A stretch of 64,000 nucleotides of DNA from Alistipes sp. (GCA_029060215.1 JAIDUK010000036.1:1-64000); one strand, 5' to 3'; shown: positions 1 through 10,035, counted from the stretch's first letter. Notes: a model not told the origin generated them from the sequence alone. Program-made: numbers and translations.

Positions 1-12
1 CCCCCCTGCGAT

Positions 13-46
13 GTCTCGTGGGCGCGGTGATGTGTATAAGCGACAG
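13..46 (+). other. Sequencing adapter remnant (Nextera read-2 transposase adapter)
   Basis: This stretch matches 31 of 34 positions of the known Illumina Nextera read-2 adapter, including most of the 19-bp Tn5 mosaic end. The mismatches are at 24, 28 and 41. It lies at the extreme end of the window, as expected for an untrimmed contig end. It should not be read as a biological transposon end. Bases 47-126 hold only a short GC hairpin and no gene. Confidence 0.9.
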
Positions 47-126
47 GGTCGGACCTGAATACGCCGCCAAAGCGGCGGGGGAAACCCCGGAAAGCGAGAA
101 ACGGCCCGAACAACAGACACCGATTA

Positions 127-160
127 TTTTTTGCTTTTCGTTAATTTATACGTAACTTTG
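127..160 (+). promoter_or_regulatory. Bacteroidota-type promoter of bamD
   Basis: A -33 TTTG ends at 133 and a -7 TAACTTTG lies at 153-160, separated by 19 bases. This matches the Bacteroidota sigma-ABfr consensus and sits 30 bases before the chosen bamD start. Confidence 0.7.
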
Positions 161-189
161 TGCCACGAAGCGCCGTAAAAGACCTTTCG

Positions 190-1008
190 ATGAAGCGAAC
201 AATCCTACACGTCCTCTGCACCGCAGCCATCGCGTTCATACTCAGCGGATGCGGCGGCATGAACGCCGTTCTGAAAAGCGGCCAGCCCGACCGGATCTAT
301 GCCAAGGCGCTGGAGTATTACGGCAAAGAGAAATGGCAGCGCGCCTCGACCCTTTTCGAGGGGGCGCAGCACTACTACATCGGCACCCAGCGCGAAGACT
401 CGATTTCGTTCTTCAACGCCCGCTGCAAATACAAGAACCGCGACTACGAAGCCGCCGCGCAGCAGCTCGACGACTTCCGCCGCAAGTTCGGGCGCAGCGC
501 CTTCATCGAAGACGCCGAAGGGATGTACGCCATGTGCTTCTACTACCTCTCGCCGGGCCCCACGCGCGACCAGACGATGACCGGGCAGGCGCTGACGGCC
601 ATCAACGAATTCGTGTCGCGCTACCCCGAGAGCGAGCAGGTTGACAACTTCCTGAAGATCCACAAAGAGCTCTCCGAGCGGCTCGAAGAGAAAGCCTATC
701 TGAACGCCTACACCTATTATAAGATAGGCCGCTACAAATCGGCCATCACGGCGCTGAAAAACGCCCTGAAGGATTACCCCGAGACCCGGCACCGCGAGGA
801 GATCATGTATCTGATCGTCGACGCGAGCTACCGTTTCGCAAGCAATTCGATCGCTTCGAAACAGACCGACCGCTATCTGGACATGGTCGACAGCTTCCTG
901 TCGTTCAAGGAAGCCTATCCCGAATCGAGCCGCATGAAGGACGCGGAGCGCATGGCCAAGCACGCCCGCGACTATCTGGACAGCAACAACAAGGACAACA
1001 ACATATAA
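190..1008 (+). CDS. bamD: Outer membrane protein assembly lipoprotein BamD
   Basis: Encodes a 272-residue lipoprotein of the BAM complex, which inserts beta-barrel proteins into the outer membrane. The start at 190 is preferred over an upstream in-frame ATG because it gives a clean signal peptide ending in a lipobox (L18-S-G-C21). Tetratricopeptide-like helical repeats fill the rest, as in the YfiO/BamD family. One base separates its stop from the next gene. The order bamD, rpoZ-like, coaBC, recN is common in Bacteroidota and supports the call. A promoter is visible directly upstream. Confidence 0.9.
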   Translation: MKRTILHVLCTAAIAFILSGCGGMNAVLKSGQPDRIYAKALEYYGKEKWQRASTLFEGAQHYYIGTQREDSISFFNARCKYKNRDYEAAAQQLDDFRRKFGRSAFIEDAEGMYAMCFYYLSPGPTRDQTMTGQALTAINEFVSRYPESEQVDNFLKIHKELSERLEEKAYLNAYTYYKIGRYKSAITALKNALKDYPETRHREEIMYLIVDASYRFASNSIASKQTDRYLDMVDSFLSFKEAYPESSRMKDAERMAKHARDYLDSNNKDNNI

Positions 1009-1009
1009 G

Positions 1010-1336
1010 ATGGAAATCAAGAAGAACATCCCCAACAACACCGTCACGCGCAAGCTGGTCGATCTGGACAAGGAGACGGGCAACATCTACGAAACCGTCA
1101 ACATCATCGCCCGCCGCGCCAACCAGATTTCGACCGAGCTCAAAAGCGAACTCAACCGCAAGCTGGCCGATTTCTCGTCGCCGACGGACACCATGGAGGA
1201 GACCTTCGAGAACCGCGAGCAGATCGAGATTTCGCGCTACTACGAACGGCTTCCCAAACCGGTCATCATCGCCACGGAGGAATTCCTCGACGACGAGCTC
1301 TTCTACAAGGAGAACAAGCCCGAGGCGCAGGCCTGA
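1010..1336 (+). CDS. rpoZ: DNA-directed RNA polymerase omega-like subunit (Rpb6/RpoZ family)
   Basis: A 108-residue, charged, mostly helical protein. It contains the omega-type segment IIARRANQIS (about residues 32-41), the region through which omega/Rpb6 proteins contact the largest polymerase subunit. Bacteroidota carry this short form directly behind bamD, as here, with a one-base gap that implies cotranscription. It should help assemble or stabilise core RNA polymerase. It is too divergent from proteobacterial RpoZ for the call to rest on similarity alone, so the neighbourhood carries much of the weight. Confidence 0.8.
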   Translation: MEIKKNIPNNTVTRKLVDLDKETGNIYETVNIIARRANQISTELKSELNRKLADFSSPTDTMEETFENREQIEISRYYERLPKPVIIATEEFLDDELFYKENKPEAQA

Positions 1337-1353
1337 AAAACACACCGGACATC

Positions 1354-2577
1354 ATGCAGTCAGGGGCCAAGGCGCTGCCCGCATTGGAAGGGCGGCGCAT
1401 CTTGTTGGGTATCACAGGGAGCATAGCGGCTTACAAGGCTGCCGTGCTCTGTCGTTTGCTCAAGACGGCAGGCGCCGAGGTGCGGGTGGTGATGACCCCG
1501 CTGGCCAAGCAGTTCATCACCCCGCTGACCATGGCCACGCTGTCGAAAAACCCGATTCTGGTGGAGTTCTTCGACCCGGAAAACGGGGCTTGGAACTCGC
1601 ACGTCTCGCTCGGCGAATGGGCCGACTGTTTCCTGATAGCCCCCGCCACGGCCAACACGCTGGCCAAGATGCGCACAGGGGTGGCGGACAACCTGCTGCT
1701 GACGACCTACCTTTCGGCCCGCTGTCCGGTGGTCGCAGCTCCGGCCATGGACCTCGACATGTACGCCCACCCGGCTACGCAGGAGAACCTGCGCGCGCTG
1801 GCCGCACGCGGAGTGAAGATCGTCGAGCCGGGCGAGGGCGAGCTGGCCAGCGGTCTGACCGGCAAGGGCCGCATGGCCGAGCCGGAAGAGATAGCGGCCT
1901 GTCTCAACGCGCTTTTCGCTCCTGAGACCGCCAGTCCGCTGCGGGGCAGGCGCTTCGTGGTGACGGCGGGCGCCACGATCGAACCGATCGACCCGGTGCG
2001 CTTCCTGTCCAACCATTCGACCGGCAAGATGGGCTACGCCATCGCCGGAGAACTGGCCCGCCGCGGAGCGGAAACGGTGCTCGTCAGCGGGCGGACCGCA
2101 CTGCCGACCCCGGCAGGCGTCGAGCGGCGCGACGTGCTGTCGGCCGACGAGATGTTCGACGCCGCGGTCGAGGCTTTCGCCCATGCCGACGGAGCGGTCA
2201 TGTGCGCCGCGGTGGCCGACTACACGCCGGCAGAAGTCGCGACGACGAAAATCAAGAAGAACGACGGCGAACTGACCCTCCGGCTGCGCCGCACGCGCGA
2301 CATAGCGGCTTGCTTGGGCCAGCAGAAAGGCAGCCGCCTGCTGGTGGGCTTCGCGCTGGAGACCGACCGCGAAGAGGAGAACGCCGCAGCCAAGCTGGCG
2401 AAGAAGAACCTCGATTTCGTGGTGCTCAACTCGCTGCGCGACCCCGGAGCGGGTTTCCGCGGCGACACAAACAAGGTGACCTTCATCGACCGCCGCGGCC
2501 GCGAAGCGCTGCCCCTGCTGAGCAAGGCGGAGGTGGCCGCACGCATCGTCGACAAAATCGAATCGCTGTTAAAATAG
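1354..2577 (+). CDS. coaBC: Bifunctional phosphopantothenoylcysteine decarboxylase/synthetase (CoaBC)
   Basis: This 407-residue protein carries out two consecutive steps of coenzyme A synthesis: ligation of cysteine to 4'-phosphopantothenate and decarboxylation of the product. The N-terminal flavoprotein half (about 1-190) has the active-site histidine in NSHVSL (H83) and the APATAN motif near 96-101. The C-terminal synthetase half begins near 195 with GRRFVVTAGATIEPIDPVR and includes the SNHSTGKMG loop and a KIKK lysine motif. Length and domain order are standard. It is followed after only 7 bases by recN. Confidence 0.95.
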   Translation: MQSGAKALPALEGRRILLGITGSIAAYKAAVLCRLLKTAGAEVRVVMTPLAKQFITPLTMATLSKNPILVEFFDPENGAWNSHVSLGEWADCFLIAPATANTLAKMRTGVADNLLLTTYLSARCPVVAAPAMDLDMYAHPATQENLRALAARGVKIVEPGEGELASGLTGKGRMAEPEEIAACLNALFAPETASPLRGRRFVVTAGATIEPIDPVRFLSNHSTGKMGYAIAGELARRGAETVLVSGRTALPTPAGVERRDVLSADEMFDAAVEAFAHADGAVMCAAVADYTPAEVATTKIKKNDGELTLRLRRTRDIAACLGQQKGSRLLVGFALETDREEENAAAKLAKKNLDFVVLNSLRDPGAGFRGDTNKVTFIDRRGREALPLLSKAEVAARIVDKIESLLK

Positions 2578-2584
2578 TCCCGCC

Positions 2585-4231
2585 ATGCTACGCCGTCTCA
2601 CGGTCGAAAACTATGCCCTGATCGACACGCTCGTTCTGGAGCCCGATGCCCGGCTGAACATCATCACGGGCGAGACGGGTGCCGGAAAGTCGATCCTGCT
2701 GGGGGCGCTCGGGCTGCTGCTGGGAGCCCGCAGCGACCTTGCGGCGATCAAGGACACGGCGCGCAACTGCGTGGTGGAAGGGACCTTCGAACTGGAAGGG
2801 CTGGGGCTGGAAGCCTTCTTCGAGGACAACGACCTCGACTACGCGCCGCAAACCACCCTCACACGCATCCTGACCCCGGCGGGCAAAAGCCGCTCGTTCG
2901 TCAACGACATGCCCGTGCAGCTGACGCTGCTGCGCGAGTTGGGCACACGGCTGATCGACATCCATTCGCAGCACCAGAACCTGATCCTCTCGTCCGAGGA
3001 TTTCCGGATTTCGGCCCTTGACACGGTAGCCGGGAACAGCGGATTGCTGGAACAATACCGCGCACGATATGCGGAATTCACCGCGCTCAAACGTCGGCTC
3101 GCCGCCCTGCGCGAAGCCGCCGAAGAGGGGCGCCGCAACGAAGAATGGCTCCGGTTTCAGGCCGAAGAGCTCACGGCCGCCAACCTTCGCGCAGGCGAAC
3201 AGGCCCAGCTCGAAGAAGAATTGGCCGTGCTGGAGAACGCCGACCGCATAGGCGAAGCGCTGAGCGGGTTGCGCTCGCTGCTCGACACCGACGAAACGGG
3301 GATCCTCTCGCAACTCAAGCACGCGGAGACGGAGCTGGCCCATATCCGCGAGCATTATCCCGCGGCCGAGGAATATGCGGACCGCATCCGTTCGGTCATC
3401 GAGGAGCTCAAGGACATCAACGGCTCGGCCGCAGCCGAAAGCGAACGCATCGACGCCGATCCGGCCCGGCTGGCCAAGCTCTCGGCCCGGCTCGACACCC
3501 TGCTGGCTTTGCAGCAGAAACACCGCACGGCCGACGAATCGGAGTTGATAGCCCTGCGCGACCGCTGCACGGCACAGTTGGCGGTCCTCGACCACGGCAG
3601 CGAAGAGATCGAAGCCGCCGAACAAGCCCTGCAACAGGCGCTGGCCCAAACCGAAGCACTGGCCCAGCGGCTCCGCAAGGGGCGCGCCAAGGCCGCCCCG
3701 GCATTCGCCCAAGCCGTCTGCGCGACGCTGGCCCGGCTGGGGATGCCCGACACGCAGTTCGAAGCGCGTCTCACACCCGCCGAACCCGGCCGCACGGGGG
3801 CCGACACCGTAGAATTCCTGTTCACGGCCAACCGCAACGCCCAGCTGCGGCCGATCGAGAAAATCGCATCGGGCGGCGAGCTTTCGCGCGTGATGCTGGC
3901 CATCAAGGCCCTGCTGACCAGCCGCATGCAGCTGCCGACGATCATCTTCGACGAAATCGACACGGGCGTCTCGGGCCGCATAGCCGACGCCATGGGCGAC
4001 ATCATCGCGCAGCTCGCGGCAACGATGCAGGTCATCGACATCACCCACCTGCCGCAGGTAGCTTCGAAAGGCTCGGCCCACTTCGTGGTATCGAAGCACG
4101 ACGGCCGCACCTCGATCGCCCGCCTGACGGCCGAAGAACGGATCCAAGAGATCGCCAAAATGCTCTCGGGCAATACCGTCACCGACGCGGCACTCCAGCA
4201 GGCCCGGATTCTGCTCGGCGACAAGAAATAA
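2585..4231 (+). CDS. recN: DNA repair protein RecN
   Basis: An SMC-like ATPase of 548 residues that acts on DNA double-strand breaks. The Walker A motif GETGAGKS is at 29-36. The ABC signature SGGELS and Walker B IIFDEIDTGVSG are in the C-terminal third. The middle (about 150-370) is the long heptad-rich coiled coil that separates the two half-ATPases. The length is typical. A strong terminator follows, ending the bamD-to-recN transcription unit. Confidence 0.95.
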   Translation: MLRRLTVENYALIDTLVLEPDARLNIITGETGAGKSILLGALGLLLGARSDLAAIKDTARNCVVEGTFELEGLGLEAFFEDNDLDYAPQTTLTRILTPAGKSRSFVNDMPVQLTLLRELGTRLIDIHSQHQNLILSSEDFRISALDTVAGNSGLLEQYRARYAEFTALKRRLAALREAAEEGRRNEEWLRFQAEELTAANLRAGEQAQLEEELAVLENADRIGEALSGLRSLLDTDETGILSQLKHAETELAHIREHYPAAEEYADRIRSVIEELKDINGSAAAESERIDADPARLAKLSARLDTLLALQQKHRTADESELIALRDRCTAQLAVLDHGSEEIEAAEQALQQALAQTEALAQRLRKGRAKAAPAFAQAVCATLARLGMPDTQFEARLTPAEPGRTGADTVEFLFTANRNAQLRPIEKIASGGELSRVMLAIKALLTSRMQLPTIIFDEIDTGVSGRIADAMGDIIAQLAATMQVIDITHLPQVASKGSAHFVVSKHDGRTSIARLTAEERIQEIAKMLSGNTVTDAALQQARILLGDKK

Positions 4232-4256
4232 TCCCCCGGGAAGCACCCCGCAGACG

Positions 4257-4286
4257 AACGCAGGAAAAAAAGTCCTGCGTTTTTTC
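4257..4286 (+). terminator. Rho-independent terminator after recN
   Basis: A 9-bp stem (4257-4265 with 4273-4281), a loop of A residues and G, and a run of T from 4280. Confidence 0.8.
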
Positions 4287-4346
4287 GTCTTTTCCGCTCT
4301 TTCCGCGTCTTATCTGCAAACGCGCGTCGAAAAAAAACGAAAAACC

Positions 4347-4838
4347 ATGACAAATCACACCCCCGAACACCGCAACGAACTGGAAGAGCTCGTCGAGCGA
4401 TATCGGCAGCCGCTGTTCCGCTTCGCCTTCTTCCGGCTGGGGTCGCGCATGGATGCCGAGGATGTCGTGCAGGATGCCTTTCTGAAGTGGGCGTCCAAGC
4501 CCGAACGCAGCGTCGGCAATCCGCAGGCCTACCTTTTCCGGATGGTGAGCAACGGCTGCTGCGACCGGCACCGGCACCGAGCACCTCTGGTGCCGCTGGA
4601 TGGTCGGCAGCCCTTGCCCGCCGAGCCCTGCGAAGAGAGCGAAGCTCTCGAAGAAGCCCGGCGCATCGAAGCGCTCCTCGACCGTCTGCCGCCCGAGCAG
4701 GCCGAAGCGATCCGCCTGCACACCTATGCCTCGCTCCGCTTCACGGAGATCGCCGAGGTGCTCCGATGCCCGGTCTCGACCGTCAAGTCCCGCTTCGGCG
4801 GCGGCATCGAGAGACTGAGAAAAATGTCGAATCTGTAA
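4347..4838 (+). CDS. ECF-type RNA polymerase sigma factor
   Basis: A 163-residue sigma-70 family protein. Region 2 includes DAEDVVQDAFLKWA near residues 33-46. A region 4 helix-turn-helix near 115-160 contains RFTEIAEVLRCPVSTVKSR. Regions 1 and 3 are absent, as in extracytoplasmic-function sigma factors. The next gene, 11 bases downstream, encodes a zinc-finger membrane anti-sigma factor, so this is a cognate pair responding to an envelope signal. Its regulon cannot be read from this window. Confidence 0.88.
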   Translation: MTNHTPEHRNELEELVERYRQPLFRFAFFRLGSRMDAEDVVQDAFLKWASKPERSVGNPQAYLFRMVSNGCCDRHRHRAPLVPLDGRQPLPAEPCEESEALEEARRIEALLDRLPPEQAEAIRLHTYASLRFTEIAEVLRCPVSTVKSRFGGGIERLRKMSNL

Positions 4839-4849
4839 AATCCGCAACC

Positions 4850-6139
4850 ATGAATTGCTCCGAATTCAAAACCCGTATCATCGACCTGCTCGACGGCCGC
4901 AACTTCACCGATGAAGAACGCCGCCATCTGGCACAATGCCCCGAGTGCGCCGCCGAGTTCCGCGCCGCGACCGAAGCACTCGACCTCGTCACGCCCCGCA
5001 GCGCTCCCCGCGCTTCCGACACCCTGCGCGACCGCATCCTGACGGCCGCCGCATCGGCCGGACAACCCCGCCGAAACCGCATCTACCGCCTGCTCGGCTC
5101 CGCAGCGGCCGCCGCTGCGATCTTCGCCGGAGCACTCCTGCTCTCCGTCCGCACACCGGCCTATGCCGCCCGCAAATATTTCGGGAGTGCCGTTGCTGCG
5201 ATGAACGACCTCAAGACGCTCCGCATCGGTCTCCTCATCCGGACGGCGCCCCACGAAAATTTCTCCTACACCGACCCTACGCTGCCGCCGATACCCCACA
5301 CCATAACGGCCGAATACGGCGACCCGCGGCGCTGGCGCATCGAAAAATCGGGGCGCATCGTCCTCTGCGACGGCGAATCGGTACGCATGTGGCTTCCGCA
5401 GTTCGGCGAAGGCTGGCGCCGCAAGGCCGAAGCATACCGTCTCGAAGCCGAGTTCGACCTGCTGCTCAACCTGCAACGGCTGCTGCTGACCGAACAGGCG
5501 CTGGCATCCCGAACCCAAGGAGCGCAATACGAAATCGCCGAGGATGCCGACGCCGTCCGGCTGACCGTAACGATGCCGGCCCAAGGCGACTTCAGCCAAA
5601 GCGACTACTCGCTCAACAGCTCCATCGCCGAATCGAACACCCTGCGCGAGTACCGTTTCGACAAGCAGAGCGGCCGCCTGCTCGACCTGCGCATCACGGC
5701 CATGCTGCCGGACGGCAGCCGTTCCGTATTGCTGGAAAGCACCGGCATCGTCTATGACGAGCCTGTCGACCGGGCGGCATGGACCGCTCCCGAAGGCATC
5801 GAGTGGATCGACTTGGCAGAACCCCTCTCCGGCGCACAGCTGGTCGACATGTCGGCCGAAGAGGCTGCCACCCGCATTTTGCAAGCAATGGGCCCGTGGG
5901 ACGAGACGCTGCTCGGCCAAGCCCTCCACTACTATGGCTCCGGCGTCCGCGAACAACTCGAAGCGCGCTACGGAGGTCTTGCGATCATCTCTGCGGGCAA
6001 GGCCGTACGCTCGGGAGAGTACCCCGGAGTCTTCGTGCCCTGCAAGGTTCTGCTGGCCGACGGCCGAACCGAAAAGCTGATGCTGGCCCTGCGCAACGAC
6101 AACCCCGAAAAATGCTGGCTTGTCGACGGCGGTCTCTGA
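4850..6139 (+). CDS. Membrane-anchored zinc-finger anti-sigma factor with large periplasmic domain
   Basis: A protein of 429 residues. The N-terminus has the HxxxCxxC zinc anti-sigma motif (H26, C30, C33), which binds ECF sigma factors. One membrane segment lies at about 81-100, and a roughly 320-residue periplasmic domain follows. The start at 4850 is chosen because it begins the zinc-finger domain just after the sigma gene; longer in-frame openings overlap that gene. The periplasmic part loosely suggests a LolA/RseB-type fold (EYGDPRRWRIEKSGRIVLCDG), but this is only an impression. It probably senses an envelope component and releases the sigma factor. Confidence 0.82.
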   Translation: MNCSEFKTRIIDLLDGRNFTDEERRHLAQCPECAAEFRAATEALDLVTPRSAPRASDTLRDRILTAAASAGQPRRNRIYRLLGSAAAAAAIFAGALLLSVRTPAYAARKYFGSAVAAMNDLKTLRIGLLIRTAPHENFSYTDPTLPPIPHTITAEYGDPRRWRIEKSGRIVLCDGESVRMWLPQFGEGWRRKAEAYRLEAEFDLLLNLQRLLLTEQALASRTQGAQYEIAEDADAVRLTVTMPAQGDFSQSDYSLNSSIAESNTLREYRFDKQSGRLLDLRITAMLPDGSRSVLLESTGIVYDEPVDRAAWTAPEGIEWIDLAEPLSGAQLVDMSAEEAATRILQAMGPWDETLLGQALHYYGSGVREQLEARYGGLAIISAGKAVRSGEYPGVFVPCKVLLADGRTEKLMLALRNDNPEKCWLVDGGL

Positions 6140-6154
6140 TCCGAAGCCGCTGAA

Positions 6155-6198
6155 AAACAAGACCCCGGTCTGCCACAAGGCAAACCGGGGTCTTCAGT
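6155..6198 (-). terminator. Terminator downstream of groL
   Basis: An 11-bp perfect stem (6159-6169 with 6184-6194) contains a nested 4-bp stem. On the minus strand a T-rich tail follows (complement of 6153-6158). It ends the groES-groL transcript and may also stop read-through from the anti-sigma gene. Confidence 0.8.
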
Positions 6199-6212
6199 AA
6201 ACCGGACGTCCG

Positions 6213-7859
<1,647 letters not shown>

Positions 7860-8129
7860 TTAGATGATTGCCAAAATATCGTTCTGCTTCATGATGAGGT
7901 AGTCCACGCCGTCGATCTGGATCTCCTGCCCGGCATACTTGCCGTAGAGCACCTGATCGCCCGCCTTGACCTCCATTTTGACCTCCGAAGTGCCGGGGCC
8001 CACGGCGATGACCTTGCCTGCGAGCGGCTTCTCCTTGGCCGTGTCGGGGATGATCAGGCCGCCGGCCGTCTTCTCTTCCGCGGGATTCGGCAGAATCAGC
8101 ACGCGGTCCGATAAGGGTTTTACGTTCAT
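7860..8129 (-). CDS. groES: 10-kDa co-chaperonin GroES
   Basis: The 89-residue lid of the GroEL chamber. It begins [14 protein letters not shown] and keeps the mobile loop ([18 protein letters not shown], about 18-35) and the C-terminal [13 protein letters not shown] strand typical of the family. It is first in the groES-groL operon. A TAGCTTTG -7 element on the minus strand (complement of 8250-8257) and a quasi-palindrome at 8267-8280 lie upstream. Confidence 0.97.
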   Translation of the reverse strand: MNVKPLSDRVLILPNPAEEKTAGGLIIPDTAKEKPLAGKVIAVGPGTSEVKMEVKAGDQVLYGKYAGQEIQIDGVDYLIMKQNDILAII

Positions 8130-8249
8130 AGCTTTCTGTTTATTTGGTTAATATGAAATTGCCGAAGCGTTTGCGAATCCTACTCCAACAATCGGTGTGC
8201 CAAGCCGGTTTTGGCAGTTCCCGGCGCCTTTTCGACCTCTTTTTACTGA

Positions 8250-8280
8250 CAAAGCTACAGGACAGTCTGCCATTTTGTCA
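8250..8280 (-). promoter_or_regulatory. Candidate groES promoter with quasi-palindrome
   Basis: On the minus strand a -7 TAGCTTTG (complement of 8250-8257) is preceded, at about the -33 distance, by the near-palindrome CTGCCATTTTGTCA (plus strand 8267-8280). The palindrome may be a heat-shock operator; this is not proven from sequence. Confidence 0.45.
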
Positions 8281-8377
8281 CTCACAGACGGCGACAGACG
8301 ATTTTTCGGCGCTTTTATTTGGCGAAAGCGAAAAAACATATTACATTTGCATCCCGATACGGCATTGCGCCGCAGAT

Positions 8378-8452
8378 GGTGGATGTAGCTCAGTCGGTTA
8401 GAGCGTCGGATTGTGGTTCCGAAGGTCGAGGGTTCGAGCCCCTTCTTCCACC
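8378..8452 (+). tRNA. tRNA-His (GTG anticodon)
   Basis: The cloverleaf folds fully. The acceptor is 8379-8385 with 8445-8451 (one T-T mismatch), the D arm 8388-8404, the anticodon stem 8406-8410 with 8418-8422, the anticodon GTG 8413-8415, and the T arm 8428-8444. The extra G at 8378 opposite C8452 is the histidine-specific -1 guanine. A TACATTTG -7 element lies at 8342-8349. CCA is not encoded. Confidence 0.95.
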
Positions 8453-8549
8453 CCCAGAGTTGCAAGAACAAGGCGTCCAATTCGATTGGACGCCTTTGTT
8501 TTGTCGGAATGCCGTCAAGCCAAGTCCGAACTTCCTTGCCGCATCCCGA
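8432..8549 (+). repeat. Direct repeat copy 1: tRNA-His 3' end, terminator and flank
   Basis: The 118 bases from the T-loop of tRNA-His through its terminator recur at 8658-8775 with only two differences, both inside the terminator loop (TTCGA versus TTCAG). The period is 226 bases. Confidence 0.9.
8471..8503 (+). terminator. Terminator of tRNA-His
   Basis: A 10-bp perfect stem (8471-8480 with 8486-8495), loop TTCGA, and a T-rich tail. Confidence 0.85.
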
Positions 8550-8657
8550 CAAAACGCTTCCGCGGAAGCTGTCCTTCGGCCGAAGCGCCTTTCACGGATA
8601 CGGGTTGCGGGGCGAAAAAATATTTATTTTCAATGGCCGCCCCGCGACTGCTGCGCA

Positions 8658-8775
8658 GTTCGAGCCCCTTCTTCCACCCCCAGAGTTGCAAGAACAAGGC
8701 GTCCAATTCAGTTGGACGCCTTTGTTTTGTCGGAATGCCGTCAAGCCAAGTCCGAACTTCCTTGCCGCATCCCGA
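8658..8775 (+). repeat. Direct repeat copy 2: displaced tRNA-His 3' fragment with terminator
   Basis: Second copy of the repeat. It carries only the T-loop-to-discriminator portion of the tRNA, so it cannot encode a functional tRNA. Its intact terminator (8697-8729) lies just beyond the 3' end of the minus-strand maturase gene. The 108 bases between the copies contain no gene. It could be the relic of a tandem tRNA duplication or of tRNA-targeted integration and excision. Confidence 0.85.
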
Positions 8776-8778
8776 TTC

Positions 8779-10035
8779 TTACAACAACCCCATCCGCTCC
8801 CGGGCGAAAGGCATGACCCACGCCGGAGACTGGTTGCGCTCGAGCAGCCCGCGCATGTAGTCCATATAAGGTTCGGCGTGCCGGAAATAGCGCATCAACC
8901 CCTCGCAAAGCGAATTCTTGCGGCAGCCGTCCGCCCCGGTCTCGAACCGATGCTTGGGGCACTCGCCCCGGCACGCGAAATAATAGTTGCAGCGCAGGCA
9001 CTCGGCGGGCAGCGCATTGCGCTTGGCCAGCCCGAAGTCGCGGCGCTTGCGCGACCGATAGATTTCGGCCAGCGGCGTTTGGCGGATGTTGCCCAGCAGA
9101 TATTCGGGATACACGAAGTGGTCGCAGGAATAGACGTCGCCGTTGTGCTCCACCACCAGCGCGTCGCCGCAGGTCTCGCCCATCGAACAGACGCCCGGCG
9201 GGACCCCGCACCATTGGGCCAGCGTAGCCTCGAACAGCTGCACGTAGCACTGCCCCACGTCGCTCACCACCCACCGGTCGAAAACATCGCACAGGAAATC
9301 GCCGTAGCCCTTTGCCGTGACGGACCACTCGGCCAGCCGCGCCCCCTCGTGCTCCGGCGAAACGATCGCCGGACGCCGCATGCCGGGACGGTCGGCGACA
9401 TGCTCCACGGCAGGCAGGAACTGCATGTAGCGGCTGCCGACCGTGTCGCGGAAGAAACGGTATATCTCGCCGCCGCGCCCCTCGCACAGTCGGCTCACCA
9501 CGCTGAGCGTGTTGTATTCCACCCCGGCATCGCGCAGCAGCCCGACGGCCCGCATCGCCTGCTCGAATGACGGCGCACCGCTCTTGGTCGTGCGGAACGC
9601 GTCGTGGATATCTTCGGGGCCGTCGAGCGAAACACCCACCAGAAAAGCATTGGCGGCGAAAAATTCGCACCACGCCTCGTCGACCAGCACGCCGTTGGTC
9701 TGCAATGTGTTCTCGATCCGCTTGCCGTCGGCATACTTCTGCTGGAGCGCCGCCGCCTTGCGATAGAAATCGAGCCCCAGCAGCAGCGGTTCGCCGCCGT
9801 GCCAGCAAAATTGCACGGTCGGCACCTCGTTGGCCTCGATGTATTGGCGGACATAGAGTTCCAGCAGCTCGTCGCTCATGACCGCCTGCCGTCCGCCGTA
9901 CTGCGCCGCCTTGTCGAGGTAGTAGCAGTAGCCGCAATCGAGGTTGCAGGCCGAGCCCGCAGGCTTGAGCATGGTGGTGAAAGCAACGGGACTTGCCTGC
10001 TTCTCGGCATCGCGGAAGGTGAAGATATCTTTCAT
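8779..10035 (-). CDS. Anaerobic sulfatase-maturating enzyme family radical SAM/SPASM protein
   Basis: This 418-residue protein has the radical SAM cluster motif CxxxCxxC (C30, C34, C37; CNLDCGYC). The C-terminal SPASM-type cysteine region (CGDALVVEHNGDVYSCDHF and CLRCNYYFACRGECPKHRF) holds auxiliary Fe-S clusters. Homologues convert an active-site Ser or Cys of sulfatases to formylglycine without oxygen. No sulfatase gene lies nearby, so the substrate must be elsewhere; a peptide-modifying role on another target cannot be excluded. The stop lies 4 bases from the duplicated tRNA-His fragment. Confidence 0.85.
   Translation of the reverse strand: MKDIFTFRDAEKQASPVAFTTMLKPAGSACNLDCGYCYYLDKAAQYGGRQAVMSDELLELYVRQYIEANEVPTVQFCWHGGEPLLLGLDFYRKAAALQQKYADGKRIENTLQTNGVLVDEAWCEFFAANAFLVGVSLDGPEDIHDAFRTTKSGAPSFEQAMRAVGLLRDAGVEYNTLSVVSRLCEGRGGEIYRFFRDTVGSRYMQFLPAVEHVADRPGMRRPAIVSPEHEGARLAEWSVTAKGYGDFLCDVFDRWVVSDVGQCYVQLFEATLAQWCGVPPGVCSMGETCGDALVVEHNGDVYSCDHFVYPEYLLGNIRQTPLAEIYRSRKRRDFGLAKRNALPAECLRCNYYFACRGECPKHRFETGADGCRKNSLCEGLMRYFRHAEPYMDYMRGLLERNQSPAWVMPFARERMGLL

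Noticed and set aside
13..46. Tn5-like transposon end
   Set aside because: It matches a commercial library adapter at a contig end, and no transposase is present.
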